Assembly: GCF_027627575.1 (NCBI RefSeq)
Contig: NZ_CP114065.1
Location: forward strand, 6,386,001 to 6,450,000
Reading direction: 5' to 3'
From: Kribbella sp. CA-293567
Lineage (GTDB): Bacteria; Actinomycetota; Actinomycetes; Propionibacteriales; Kribbellaceae
DNA: 64,000 nucleotides
The position numbers and the translations under genes were made by a program. The notes below the pieces were generated by a model. It saw nothing but the letters and a program-made list of their open reading frames with translations. It made no database searches and was not told the origin of the DNA. Below, one piece after another: positions 44,572 through 52,482 of the stretch. The stretch's first letter is position 1. The number at the start of each line of letters is the position of its first letter.

Positions 44572-45695
44572 TGCTTACTGGGCTGAGGTTGCGGAACTTC
44601 AAAGCGTTCGCGGACCAAAAAATTCCACTGGCACCTCTCACACTGCTTTCTGGTCTGAATTCATCAGGCAAGAGCACTGTCCTGCAGTCCCTGGCTCTAC
44701 TCCGCCAATCAAACGAGGCCGGTGGGCTAATCCTTGACCTAGCCGAAAGCGGATTTCTCTTAAATGGCGACCTCATAGAACTTGGAGTAGGACGCGACGT
44801 CCGACACGAGGCATGGATCGAGACGCAGGGAAGCCACGGTGGCATCGAGATCGAACTCTCGGATGGCAACGAAGCCTGGCACTGGGCTGTTACCTACGGC
44901 ACGGAGGACGACCTACTCCCTCTGATCGCTGCACCGAATCCGGAAGACCTCACCAATCTCGCGTTGTTCGGTTTAGGCTTTCAATACCTCAGGGCAGATC
45001 GAATCAACCCCGCGGTGAGCTACCCGCGGTCACACGACGCGGCAGTACGGCGCGGTTTCCTCGGCGCTCGCGGAGAGCACACCGTCAACTATCTACGCCA
45101 CCATCAAGATGACGAGATCACAGCAGTAGAACTCCATCATCCCGATGCAAGCACCAACACCTTACTTCGATTGACTGAAGCCTGGCTGGGCAACCTCTGC
45201 CCTGGGGTGAACTTATCAGCGACTGGCATCGATGGTACGGATACTGTGCGCCTTGCCTACAGCTTCGGTACGGCAGGCCTCTCTTCATCTAATCAATACC
45301 GTCCTACAAATGTTGGCTTTGGATTAACATACGTACTTCCCGTCATCGTTGCGTGCTTGACAGCCAGGCCTGGCCTAATGATCCTCCTAGAGAATCCTGA
45401 AGCGCATTTACACCCGCGGGGCCAAGCTGCAATGGCAGAACTACTAGCCCGAGCAACGTCTGCGGGCGCGCAGATTATAGTTGAGTCCCACAGCGATCAC
45501 GTGTTGAATGGCCTTCGGATAGCTGTGAAAAGAGACCTGATCAGGTCAAGTGACCTCGAGCTGCTGTATTTCACATCAGCCAGCGATGGGCGTACCGTCG
45601 AATCGATTGAGGTTAGCCCGAGCGGTTTGGTTTCGCGCTGGCCGAATGGCTTCTTCGACGAGTGGGATCGCGCCCTCGACGAACTGATCGACTGA
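44571..45695 (+). CDS. OLD/DUF3696-like AAA ATPase
   Basis: This 374-residue ABC-type ATPase related to RecF/SMC/OLD proteins has Walker A GLNSSGKST (about residues 28-36), a central inserted region, a signature-like segment (NVGFGLTYVLPVIVACL) and Walker B with LMILLENPEAHLHPRGQ. D-loop and His follow in IIVESHSDHVLNGLR. The short C-terminal part fits DUF3696; no TOPRIM nuclease is present. The GTG start overlaps the DUF262 stop by one base, so the two are coupled. At least six TTA codons and an A+T-richer composition suggest transfer. Confidence 0.82.
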   Translation: MLTGLRLRNFKAFADQKIPLAPLTLLSGLNSSGKSTVLQSLALLRQSNEAGGLILDLAESGFLLNGDLIELGVGRDVRHEAWIETQGSHGGIEIELSDGNEAWHWAVTYGTEDDLLPLIAAPNPEDLTNLALFGLGFQYLRADRINPAVSYPRSHDAAVRRGFLGARGEHTVNYLRHHQDDEITAVELHHPDASTNTLLRLTEAWLGNLCPGVNLSATGIDGTDTVRLAYSFGTAGLSSSNQYRPTNVGFGLTYVLPVIVACLTARPGLMILLENPEAHLHPRGQAAMAELLARATSAGAQIIVESHSDHVLNGLRIAVKRDLIRSSDLELLYFTSASDGRTVESIEVSPSGLVSRWPNGFFDEWDRALDELID

Positions 45696-45713
45696 TACGG
45701 CCCAGGGGGAGAC

Positions 45714-46616
45714 TTGACTGCGATTCTATGTTTGAACGAGCTTTCATGCTCACAGACAGTCGACCGATCCGAAGTGGATCAAGCCATGCGAGACTTTGTG
45801 GCTCTTCTCCGAGAAGTACGACGCACGCGGCCTGACTCCGCCTTGATTACCCCCTTCCGACTGCCCGACATCGAGCTCGCCAACGGTTACCCGATGGCCA
45901 AATGGGCGGCCGACGGTCGAAACAGAGATCTGTGGAGATCGATGCGAAGGATGCAGGACAAGGCGCCGTATTCATTTGACGACTTGCTCCCAGCAGATGA
46001 GCGTAGCGACCGCGAGTATTATCATAATGACATGGCCGCGGTAGGCCTCGGCCTTGCACACGAACAGAATGGCCTTGCAGTCAGCCTAGGCTCTGATATC
46101 GCATGGGCGACAGAAACGGTGGAGCTCAATCGGATCTGGGCTGATAGCGACGACGAACAGGTAGCCGTCCGCCACGCATCGACCATCAGCCATCTGTCCG
46201 AGCATGCCCACTGGTTTGCTAGCAATGTGCTGGGTGAAATCCAGACCGGTCGCCACCTCTGGGATCGCCGTGGCGAGTATTTTCCCGCTCTGAGCTTTTT
46301 ACCGAGAGTGGAAGATGATTTGCTCGGAATTAGCAAAATATGGGTCGGCCCCGTCGCGAATCGTTTAGTGGAACTCAACAGTGCTATCGCGGAGTGGGAT
46401 TCCTCAAGTGGACAGATGCCAGTTTGGAGAACAAAAACCACCCCGGAGCATGAGCAGCGTAGAAAGCTATGCGAATTTGTTGACATAGATGGGCGAACGC
46501 AGATTTTCGACTGGCACGCGAGATTTACCCCCGGCGCCGGCCGAGTCCATTTTCGTTTGATCCCCGAGAGCAATTCGGCTCGCGTCGCGTATCTGGGACC
46601 GAAGATTGGCATTTAA
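45714..46616 (+). CDS. Uncharacterised third protein of the DUF262-ATPase cassette
   Basis: This 300-residue cytoplasmic protein is not recognised. It begins 18 bp after the ATPase stop on the same strand, with GGGGGAG upstream of the TTG/ATG region, and shares the cassette's low G+C and TTA codons. The N-terminal ~200 residues are helical and acidic (YSFDDLLPADERSDREYYHND). The C-terminal ~60 residues look like a small beta-rich domain, with LCEFVDIDGRTQIFDWHARF, then VHFRLIPES and a final ARVAYLGPKIGI. This layout recalls a RelE-like small fold, but that is only an impression. It ends 24 bp before the convergent mutase gene. Confidence 0.7.
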   Translation: MTAILCLNELSCSQTVDRSEVDQAMRDFVALLREVRRTRPDSALITPFRLPDIELANGYPMAKWAADGRNRDLWRSMRRMQDKAPYSFDDLLPADERSDREYYHNDMAAVGLGLAHEQNGLAVSLGSDIAWATETVELNRIWADSDDEQVAVRHASTISHLSEHAHWFASNVLGEIQTGRHLWDRRGEYFPALSFLPRVEDDLLGISKIWVGPVANRLVELNSAIAEWDSSSGQMPVWRTKTTPEHEQRRKLCEFVDIDGRTQIFDWHARFTPGAGRVHFRLIPESNSARVAYLGPKIGI

Positions 46617-46640
46617 TTCATTCGCAGTCGTTCTGCTCGA

Positions 46641-48221
46641 CTAGAAGGTGTCGGCCGGCACGTAGACACCCCACACCTCGCGCAGGGCGTTGCTGACCTC
46701 GCCGACCGTGGCGCGGGCCTTGAGCGCTTCCTTCATCGGGTAGAGGCAGTTGTCGCTGCCGCGGGCAGCGGCCTGCAGATCGGCGAGCGCCTTGTCGACG
46801 GCCGCCTGGTCACGCTCGGCGCGCAGCTTGGCGAGGCGGGCCACCTGCTCGGCCTCGATCGCCGGGTTCACCCGCAGCGGCTCGTACGGCTCCTCCTCGG
46901 CCACCCGGTACTTGTTCAGCCCGACCACGACCCGCTCGGCGTTGTCGATCTCCTGCGCGATCCGGTACGCCGACCGCTCGATCTCCTGCTTCTGGAAGCC
47001 CTTCTCGATCGCCGCGACGGCGCCGCCGTACTCCTCCACCTGCTCCATCAGCTCGCGGGCGGCCGCCTCGACCTCGTCGGTCAGCGACTCCACGACGTAC
47101 GAGCCGGCGAACGGATCGACGGTCGCGGTGATGTCGGTCTCGTAGGCGAGCACCTGCTGGGTGCGCAGCGCGAGCCGTGCCGCCTTCTCGGTCGGCAGCG
47201 CGATCGCTTCGTCGTACGAGTTGGTGTGCAGTGACTGGGTGCCACCGAGGACGGCGGCGAGGCCCTGGATCGCGACCCGGACCAGGTTGACCTCGGGCTG
47301 CTGGGCGGTCAGCTGGACGCCGGCCGTCTGGGTGTGGAAGCGCAGCATCAGCGACTTGGGGTTCTTCGCGCCGAACTCGTCGCGCATCACCTGCGCCCAG
47401 ATCCGGCGGGCCGCGCGGAACTTGGCGACCTCCTCCAGCAGCGTCGTCCGGGAGACGAAGAAGAACGACAGCCGGGGCGCGAAGGTGTCGACGTCGAGAC
47501 CGGCGGCGACCGCCGTCCGGACGTACTCGATCCCGTCGGCCAGCGTGAAGGCGATCTCCTGCGCGGGCGTCGCACCGGCCTCGGCCATGTGGTAGCCGGA
47601 GATGGAGATGGTGTTCCAGCGCGGCAGCTCGGTCTGGCAGTAGGCGAAGATGTCGCTGATCAGCCGCAGCGACTCCTTCGGCGGGTAGATGTAGGTGCCG
47701 CGGGCGATGTACTCCTTCAGTACGTCGTTCTGGATCGTGCCGGTGAGCTTGTCCCCGGACACGCCCTGCTCCTCGGCGACCAGCTGGTAGAGCAGCAACA
47801 GCACCGAGCCCGGCGCGTTGATCGTCATCGAGGTGGACACCTGGTCCAGCGGGATCCGGTCGAACAGCACCCGCATGTCGTCGATCGAGTCGATCGCCAC
47901 CCCGACCTTGCCGACCTCCCCGGACGCGATCTCCGCGTCGGAGTCGTAGCCCATCTGGGTGGGCAGGTCGAAGGCCACCGACAGGCCCATCGTGCCGGCG
48001 TCGATCAGCTGGTGGTAGCGCTGGTTCGACTCCGCGGCGGTTCCGAAGCCGGCGTACTGCCGCATCGTCCACGGCCGCTGGGTGTACATCGTCGGATAGA
48101 CACCCCGGGTGAACGGGTACCGCCCCGGCTCACCCAGCTTCTCGGTCGCGTCGAACCCCTCGAGCCTCTCGGGTCCGTAGACCGGCTCGAAGTCCCATCC
48201 CGACTCGGTCTGATGACTCAT
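46641..48221 (-). CDS. Methylmalonyl-CoA-mutase-type acyl-CoA mutase, large (catalytic) subunit
   Basis: This 526-residue TIM-barrel subunit of a B12-dependent acyl-CoA mutase resembles true methylmalonyl-CoA mutases, with YPTMYTQRPWTMRQYAGFGT, the FDLPTQMGYDSD turn, TIQNDVLKEYIARGTYIYPP and SISGYHMAEAGATP. Isobutyryl-CoA mutases differ at the first and third of these. The C-terminal B12-binding domain of one-chain mutases (DxHxxG) is absent, so it needs a separate small subunit, which is not encoded in this window. It likely interconverts methylmalonyl- or a related branched acyl-CoA. ATG 48221 has only a weak ribosome site. Confidence 0.88.
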   Translation of the reverse strand: MSHQTESGWDFEPVYGPERLEGFDATEKLGEPGRYPFTRGVYPTMYTQRPWTMRQYAGFGTAAESNQRYHQLIDAGTMGLSVAFDLPTQMGYDSDAEIASGEVGKVGVAIDSIDDMRVLFDRIPLDQVSTSMTINAPGSVLLLLYQLVAEEQGVSGDKLTGTIQNDVLKEYIARGTYIYPPKESLRLISDIFAYCQTELPRWNTISISGYHMAEAGATPAQEIAFTLADGIEYVRTAVAAGLDVDTFAPRLSFFFVSRTTLLEEVAKFRAARRIWAQVMRDEFGAKNPKSLMLRFHTQTAGVQLTAQQPEVNLVRVAIQGLAAVLGGTQSLHTNSYDEAIALPTEKAARLALRTQQVLAYETDITATVDPFAGSYVVESLTDEVEAAARELMEQVEEYGGAVAAIEKGFQKQEIERSAYRIAQEIDNAERVVVGLNKYRVAEEEPYEPLRVNPAIEAEQVARLAKLRAERDQAAVDKALADLQAAARGSDNCLYPMKEALKARATVGEVSNALREVWGVYVPADTF

Positions 48222-48463
48222 CCCTCAACCGTAGGCCGAACCACCCCACCACTGGTACGCACCATGCTGGTGACATCCAGCACCCCTACGTGACCGAGGT
48301 CTCTCCGACAGCCACGATCCCAGTTGTTCGCGTGCTGGTGGCCGGGAGGCGCCGGCTGGTCACTTGGTGGTCATCGGGTGGCCGTGGACGCGTCGACAGG
48401 GGATCGACCCGGCGTCATGGGAGTGTCGCTCAGGGTTCATGCGGACTCGGGAACCTCGGCAGT

Positions 48464-49642
48464 GTGCGCATCGTGATGGTCGCTGAGTCCTTCCTGCCGC
48501 AGATCAATGGGGTGGCGAACACGGTTCGCCACGTCGCCGACCGGTTGCTGGTGCACGGGCACCAGTTGCTGATCATCGCCGCCGGGCCAGGGCCCGACAC
48601 GTATCAAGGAGTCCGGGTGATCCGGGCGCGCAGCTTCGGGATCCCGGGCTACAAGGAGTTTCCGGTGGGATTGCCCGACCCGGCGATCGAGCGGGCGATG
48701 GCGGAGTTCCGGCCGGACCTGGTGCATCTGGCGTCACCGTTCATCCTGGGTGCCTACGGGTTGCGGAGCGCGCGGCGGCTGGGGCTGCCGACGGTGGCGG
48801 TCTTCCAGACCGACCTGGCGGCCTTCGCCCGGCAGTACCCGTGGTTCGCGAAGGCCGATCGTGGGGTGCAGGCCTGGATCCGGCGGGTGCACTCGCGGGC
48901 GGACCGCACGCTCGCACCGTCGTCCGCCTCGGTCGCCCAACTCGTGCAGGCCGGCGTACCCCGGGTGCACACCTGGGGACGGGGGGTGAACCTCGAACTG
49001 TTCGATCCCGGCCATCGCGACGAGCGCTGGCGGCGGGAGATCTCGCCGGGCGGCAAACCGATCGTCGGGTACGTCGGCCGGCTGGCCGCGGAGAAGAAGG
49101 TCAAGCGGCTGGCCGAGCTGGCCGAGCTGGCCTGTCACGTGGTCGTCGTCGGCGACGGGCCGGATCGGGCGACCCTGGAGAACACGTTGCCGAATGCAAC
49201 TTTTCTCGGGATGCGGCGCGGCTCCGACCTGGCCTCGATCTTCGCCGGGCTGGACGTCTTCGTGCACACGGGGGAACACGAGACGTTCTGCCAGACCATC
49301 CAGGAGGCGCAGGCCTCCGGGGTGGTGACCGTCGGGCCGGCGGCGGGTGGGCCGCTTGACCTGATCCGGCCCGGGGTCAGTGGGTTGCTGTTCGAGCCTG
49401 GGCGGGCTGGTTCGTTGCGGCAGGCCGTCGCGCAACTGCTCGACAACCCGGACGAGCGGGTGAGGATGGCCGCCGCGGGACGGCGGAGGGTGCAGACCAG
49501 GACTTGGCCGGCGGTGGTCGATGACTTGGTCGGCAAGCACTATGCCGAGGTCCTGGAAGAGGCAGCCGGCCGGGACTACGGGCGCGGGGTGGCGGGGATG
49601 ACTGTCCAGGCCCGTACGGCGCGAGCTCGGCGGGTCGCATGA
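48464..49642 (+). CDS. GT4 glycosyltransferase (MgtA/PimB-like mannosyltransferase)
   Basis: This 392-residue GT-B fold glycosyltransferase starts at GTG 48464, where the family sequence begins (VRIVMVAESFLPQINGVANTV). The nucleotide-sugar part has GYVGRLAAEKKVKRL and the EX7E-type region HETFCQTIQEAQASGVV. In actinomycetes close relatives use GDP-mannose to build phosphatidylinositol mannosides or glycolipids; donor and acceptor are inferred. It overlaps the next glycosyltransferase by ATGA. The preceding 58 codons of open frame do not resemble the family and lack a ribosome site. Confidence 0.85.
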   Translation: MRIVMVAESFLPQINGVANTVRHVADRLLVHGHQLLIIAAGPGPDTYQGVRVIRARSFGIPGYKEFPVGLPDPAIERAMAEFRPDLVHLASPFILGAYGLRSARRLGLPTVAVFQTDLAAFARQYPWFAKADRGVQAWIRRVHSRADRTLAPSSASVAQLVQAGVPRVHTWGRGVNLELFDPGHRDERWRREISPGGKPIVGYVGRLAAEKKVKRLAELAELACHVVVVGDGPDRATLENTLPNATFLGMRRGSDLASIFAGLDVFVHTGEHETFCQTIQEAQASGVVTVGPAAGGPLDLIRPGVSGLLFEPGRAGSLRQAVAQLLDNPDERVRMAAAGRRRVQTRTWPAVVDDLVGKHYAEVLEEAAGRDYGRGVAGMTVQARTARARRVA

Positions 49643-50742
49643 GCCTGCGCATTGCTCAGCTGGCCAACTTCGTCGGACCCACCTCGGGAGGGATGCGGAC
49701 CGCGATCGAGCACCTCGGGCAGGGGTACCGCGCGGCCGGCGCCGACCGGATCCTGATCACCCCCGGCGAGCGGGACAGCGTGACCGAGACCGAGGACGGC
49801 ACCATCGTCCGGATGAAAGCCCCCAAGGTCGGCGGCGGCTACCGCCTGATCACCGATCCCTGGCGGGTGATCGAGACCCTGGAACGCTTCGGCCCCAGCA
49901 CCGTCGAGATCTCGGACAAGTCCACTTTGTTGCCGGTGGCAAGGTGGGCGCGCCGCAACGGGATCGGTTCGGTGCTGTTCAGCCACGAGCGGCTGGACGC
50001 GATGCTCTCCCTCCGGACCGGCCGCCAGCTCGGCGTCGCCGCCGGTGTCGGCGCGCTCTACAAACTCCTCAGCCGCACGTACGACGCAGTGGTGGTGACC
50101 TCCCGCTACGCCGCCGCCGAGTTCGACGAAGTCACCACTCCTCTCGTCCGGATCCCTTTGGGAGTGGACCTCGACACCTTCCACCCCTCGAGAGCCGAGC
50201 CTGCCGACGACGGCGTACTCAAGCTCGTGCACGCAGGCAGACTGTCCCGCGAGAAGAGCCCGCACCTCGCTGTCGCCACCGCGGCCGAGTTGCACAAGCG
50301 TGGCGTCGAGCTCCGGCTGGACGTCTACGGCTCCGGCCCGCATCTCGACGAGCTGATCGCGATCGCGGGCAGCGCGCCGGTCGTCTTCCACGGCTACGTC
50401 GACGGCCGGACCAAGCTTGCGACCCATCTTGCGGAGGCAGACATCGCGCTCTCGGTCTGCCCAGGAGAGACGTTCGGCCTTGCGGTACTGGAGGCGCTGG
50501 CAGCTGGTACGCCGGTGGTCACGGCCGATACCGGCGGAGCGCGTGAGCTGGTGGACCTCACCTGTGGCCGCTGGGGACGACCGACTCCGGCAGCGCTGGC
50601 GGACGCAGTACTGGAGCTGGTGGAGCAGCCCGATCGCAGAGCCGCGGCCCGCCGGCGAGCCGAGCTCTACGACTGGGACTCCTGCGTGCACCACATGCTC
50701 AATCTGCACGCCCGGCTGGCCCGGAAACGGCTCGCGGCCTGA
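49639..50742 (+). CDS. GT4 glycosyltransferase
   Basis: This 367-residue GT-B glycosyltransferase is coupled by ATGA to the preceding one. It starts MSLRIAQLANFVGPTSGGMRTA with the N-terminal acceptor domain. The donor domain shows VHAGRLSREKSPHLAV and ETFGLAVLEALAAGTPVV, the glutamate motif of family 4. The two enzymes probably act in sequence on one cell-envelope glycolipid or glycan, an inference from coupling. Confidence 0.85.
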   Translation: MSLRIAQLANFVGPTSGGMRTAIEHLGQGYRAAGADRILITPGERDSVTETEDGTIVRMKAPKVGGGYRLITDPWRVIETLERFGPSTVEISDKSTLLPVARWARRNGIGSVLFSHERLDAMLSLRTGRQLGVAAGVGALYKLLSRTYDAVVVTSRYAAAEFDEVTTPLVRIPLGVDLDTFHPSRAEPADDGVLKLVHAGRLSREKSPHLAVATAAELHKRGVELRLDVYGSGPHLDELIAIAGSAPVVFHGYVDGRTKLATHLAEADIALSVCPGETFGLAVLEALAAGTPVVTADTGGARELVDLTCGRWGRPTPAALADAVLELVEQPDRRAAARRRAELYDWDSCVHHMLNLHARLARKRLAA

Positions 50743-50808
50743 CTTCTGCTTTGTTGCAGCCGCATCTCAGCTTCGAGGCCGCCCGAACCATCGCCCGCCG
50801 GGCGGGGT

Positions 50809-50853
50809 CTGTATCTGCACTGGGACGGCAGAGGGGCCGCCCCACCGATACAG
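50809..50853 (+). other. Structured 5' leader of the peptidoglycan-binding protein gene
   Basis: CTGTATC (50809-50815) pairs with GATACAG (50847-50853). Nested inside are TGGG/CCCA and CGGC/GCCG pairs, giving a long hairpin that ends just before the GGGAG ribosome site of the gene at 50864. It does not match a riboswitch class I know. Confidence 0.45.
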
Positions 50854-50863
50854 GGAGTCCCAC

Positions 50864-51343
50864 ATGATCGTTCGTACAGCGATGGCCCTTGCTGGAATGG
50901 CGCTGGCGCCGCTGGCATTCGCGCTGCCGGCGTCAGCGGCACCTGCCCAGGCTTCGGCCAAGCTCAGCCAGTGTGACGACGCCTACCCGGTCAAGCTCCA
51001 GCGCGGCTGGCAGATCACGCTTCCGGGTGTGTGGGAGGACTACAACTTCAGCTGCAACCTGAAGCTGGGCGACCTGCCGAACCGGGACCCGCAGAACCCC
51101 TTCGGCAACCCGGCCGCGGCGATCAAGACCCTGCAGCGCAACCTGAACTTCTGCTACGGCTCGGCGCTGCGGGTCGACGGCAAGTACGGCGCGAACACCG
51201 CCGCGGTCGTCAAGCGGGTGCAGACCCTCCACAAGCTCAAGGCTGATGGTGTCTACGGTCCGCAGACCCGCTCGGCGATGAACTGGCGGCAGTACAACCC
51301 GGGCACGAACGTCTGGACGAAGACCTGCTCGAGCCCGATCTGA
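50864..51343 (+). CDS. Secreted peptidoglycan-binding-domain protein
   Basis: This 159-residue exported protein has a signal peptide at residues 1-26 (ALAGMALAPLAFALPASA). The C-terminal ~75 residues are a PG_binding_1 domain with the repeat pattern AIKTLQRNLNFCYG, LRVDGKYGANTAAVVKRVQ and LKADGVYGPQTRSAM. Four Cys residues could form disulfides. There is no catalytic domain, so it should bind cell-wall peptidoglycan as a structural or inhibitory factor. ATG 50864 has GGGAG 6 nt upstream, behind a structured leader. Confidence 0.85.
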   Translation: MIVRTAMALAGMALAPLAFALPASAAPAQASAKLSQCDDAYPVKLQRGWQITLPGVWEDYNFSCNLKLGDLPNRDPQNPFGNPAAAIKTLQRNLNFCYGSALRVDGKYGANTAAVVKRVQTLHKLKADGVYGPQTRSAMNWRQYNPGTNVWTKTCSSPI

Positions 51344-51355
51344 GCTCAGGTCAGG

Positions 51356-52171
51356 TCAGGTCAGGTGGTCGTGGTCGCCTCGGGCCCAGGCGGCGTGCCG
51401 GTCGGCGGAGAAGCGGACGACGGTCCGGGCGTCGACCGGGATGCAGCCGCCGAAGTTGCCGTACAGCCGGTCGTACTCGAACACGTCCAGTGACTTGGCC
51501 ACCCGGTCCACCACCGCGCCCGACAACGGGATGCGGTTCGGGAAGCTGCGCATGAAGCTCACCGACGTACGGTCGGGGTTGGCGAAGATGGTGTCGCCGG
51601 CAAGGATCACTCCCTTGCCCCCGGCACCCTCCGCCCAGTGCACGACCGCGCTGCCGGGGAAGTGGCCGCCCGGCTGGATCAGCGTCACGCCGGGGAGCAG
51701 GTCGAGCGTGCCCGACCAGGTCCGGATCACGTCGTCCGGCCGTGCCACCCACTGCTTGTCGGCCTCCGACACATAGACCGGTACGCCGCCGAGCCGGTGA
51801 CTCCACTCGACCTGTACGCCGTACATGTGCGGGTGGCTGGCGATGATCGCGGCCACCTCGCCCAGCGCCCGGACCTGCTCCACCGCGTCGTCGTCCAGAT
51901 AGCCGATCGGGTCCCACAACAGGTTGCCCGCAGTGGTCCGGACCAGCATCGACTGCTGGCCGATCCCCGCGTCGGGCGTCGAGGTGACTCCGTGCAGGCC
52001 GGTCTCGACCTCCTTGACCTCCACCCGGTACCCCGCCGCGCTCAACTGCTCGAGCGTGGTCCAGTGCTGCCCGTCGGCCGGCATCCACTGCCGCTCGTCG
52101 GCGCAGATGGCACACACCTCGACCTGCTCGGCATGCTCGACCGCACAGGTCTCACAGATCCGGAAACTCAC
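51356..52171 (-). CDS. MBL-fold hydrolase-like protein with N-terminal Cys motif
   Basis: This 271-residue cytoplasmic protein has an N-terminal zinc-ribbon-like part (CETC at about 6-9 and CAIC at 20-23), followed by a metallo-beta-lactamase fold (TTAGNLLWDPIGY, VILAGDTIFAN). The usual HxHxDH metal motif is replaced by SHPHMYG (about residues 111-117), as in a known subgroup of MBL proteins of unclear activity. Metal content and substrate are therefore uncertain. It diverges from the sdh operon. Confidence 0.78.
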   Translation of the reverse strand: MSFRICETCAVEHAEQVEVCAICADERQWMPADGQHWTTLEQLSAAGYRVEVKEVETGLHGVTSTPDAGIGQQSMLVRTTAGNLLWDPIGYLDDDAVEQVRALGEVAAIIASHPHMYGVQVEWSHRLGGVPVYVSEADKQWVARPDDVIRTWSGTLDLLPGVTLIQPGGHFPGSAVVHWAEGAGGKGVILAGDTIFANPDRTSVSFMRSFPNRIPLSGAVVDRVAKSLDVFEYDRLYGNFGGCIPVDARTVVRFSADRHAAWARGDHDHLT

Positions 52172-52482
52172 TGTCGTCCCCTCTCCACCCAGCGTCGCCG
52201 GGTCGTGTTTTTCGCCACCTCCACGCTAAACCCGGACAGGTCCGCCCCGCCCGGGCCAGTCGGCGCCCGGCCGGAAGGGCCACTTGTGACCCTTTCGAGA
52301 GCGATCTCACACGGTGGTGGCACGGATCGGGCGCGGCGCAGCGATAGCATCAAGAACGGCCTGGTTCCCTTCCAGGCCGAGCCGATCGCGGCCCGCCGCA
52401 TCAGACCGACACCGTGCTGATCAGACGCCCCGGAGTCGCCGCGCTCACCGGCTCTGGTCTGTCGTCCGATCGGAGGATCGGT
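52172..52482 (+). promoter_or_regulatory. Intergenic region and sdh leader
   Basis: This 311-bp gap separates the divergent MBL gene and sdhC. TAGCAT at 52345-52350 is a possible -10 for sdh with no good -35. A perfect 7-bp hairpin (52358-52364 with 52372-52378) lies in the leader. The ribosome site is in a second hairpin, CCGATC-GGAG-GATCGG (52466-52481), just before the TTG start. I see no gene here. Confidence 0.5.

Noticed and set aside
43227..46640. Integrated phage or transposon carrying the DUF262 cassette
   Set aside because: No integrase, transposase, tRNA attachment site or flanking direct repeat was found at the cassette edges; transfer is suggested only by composition.
48222..48463. 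B12 riboswitch upstream of the mutase or a small gene in this gap
   Set aside because: No B12-box-like motif or suitable length of structured leader was seen, and the open frame leading into the glycosyltransferase lacks a ribosome site and family similarity.
52270..52320. CRP-like site (TTGTGA ... TCACA) upstream of sdhC
   Set aside because: The half-sites are about 17 bp apart rather than the 6 bp required for a CRP/FNR dimer.
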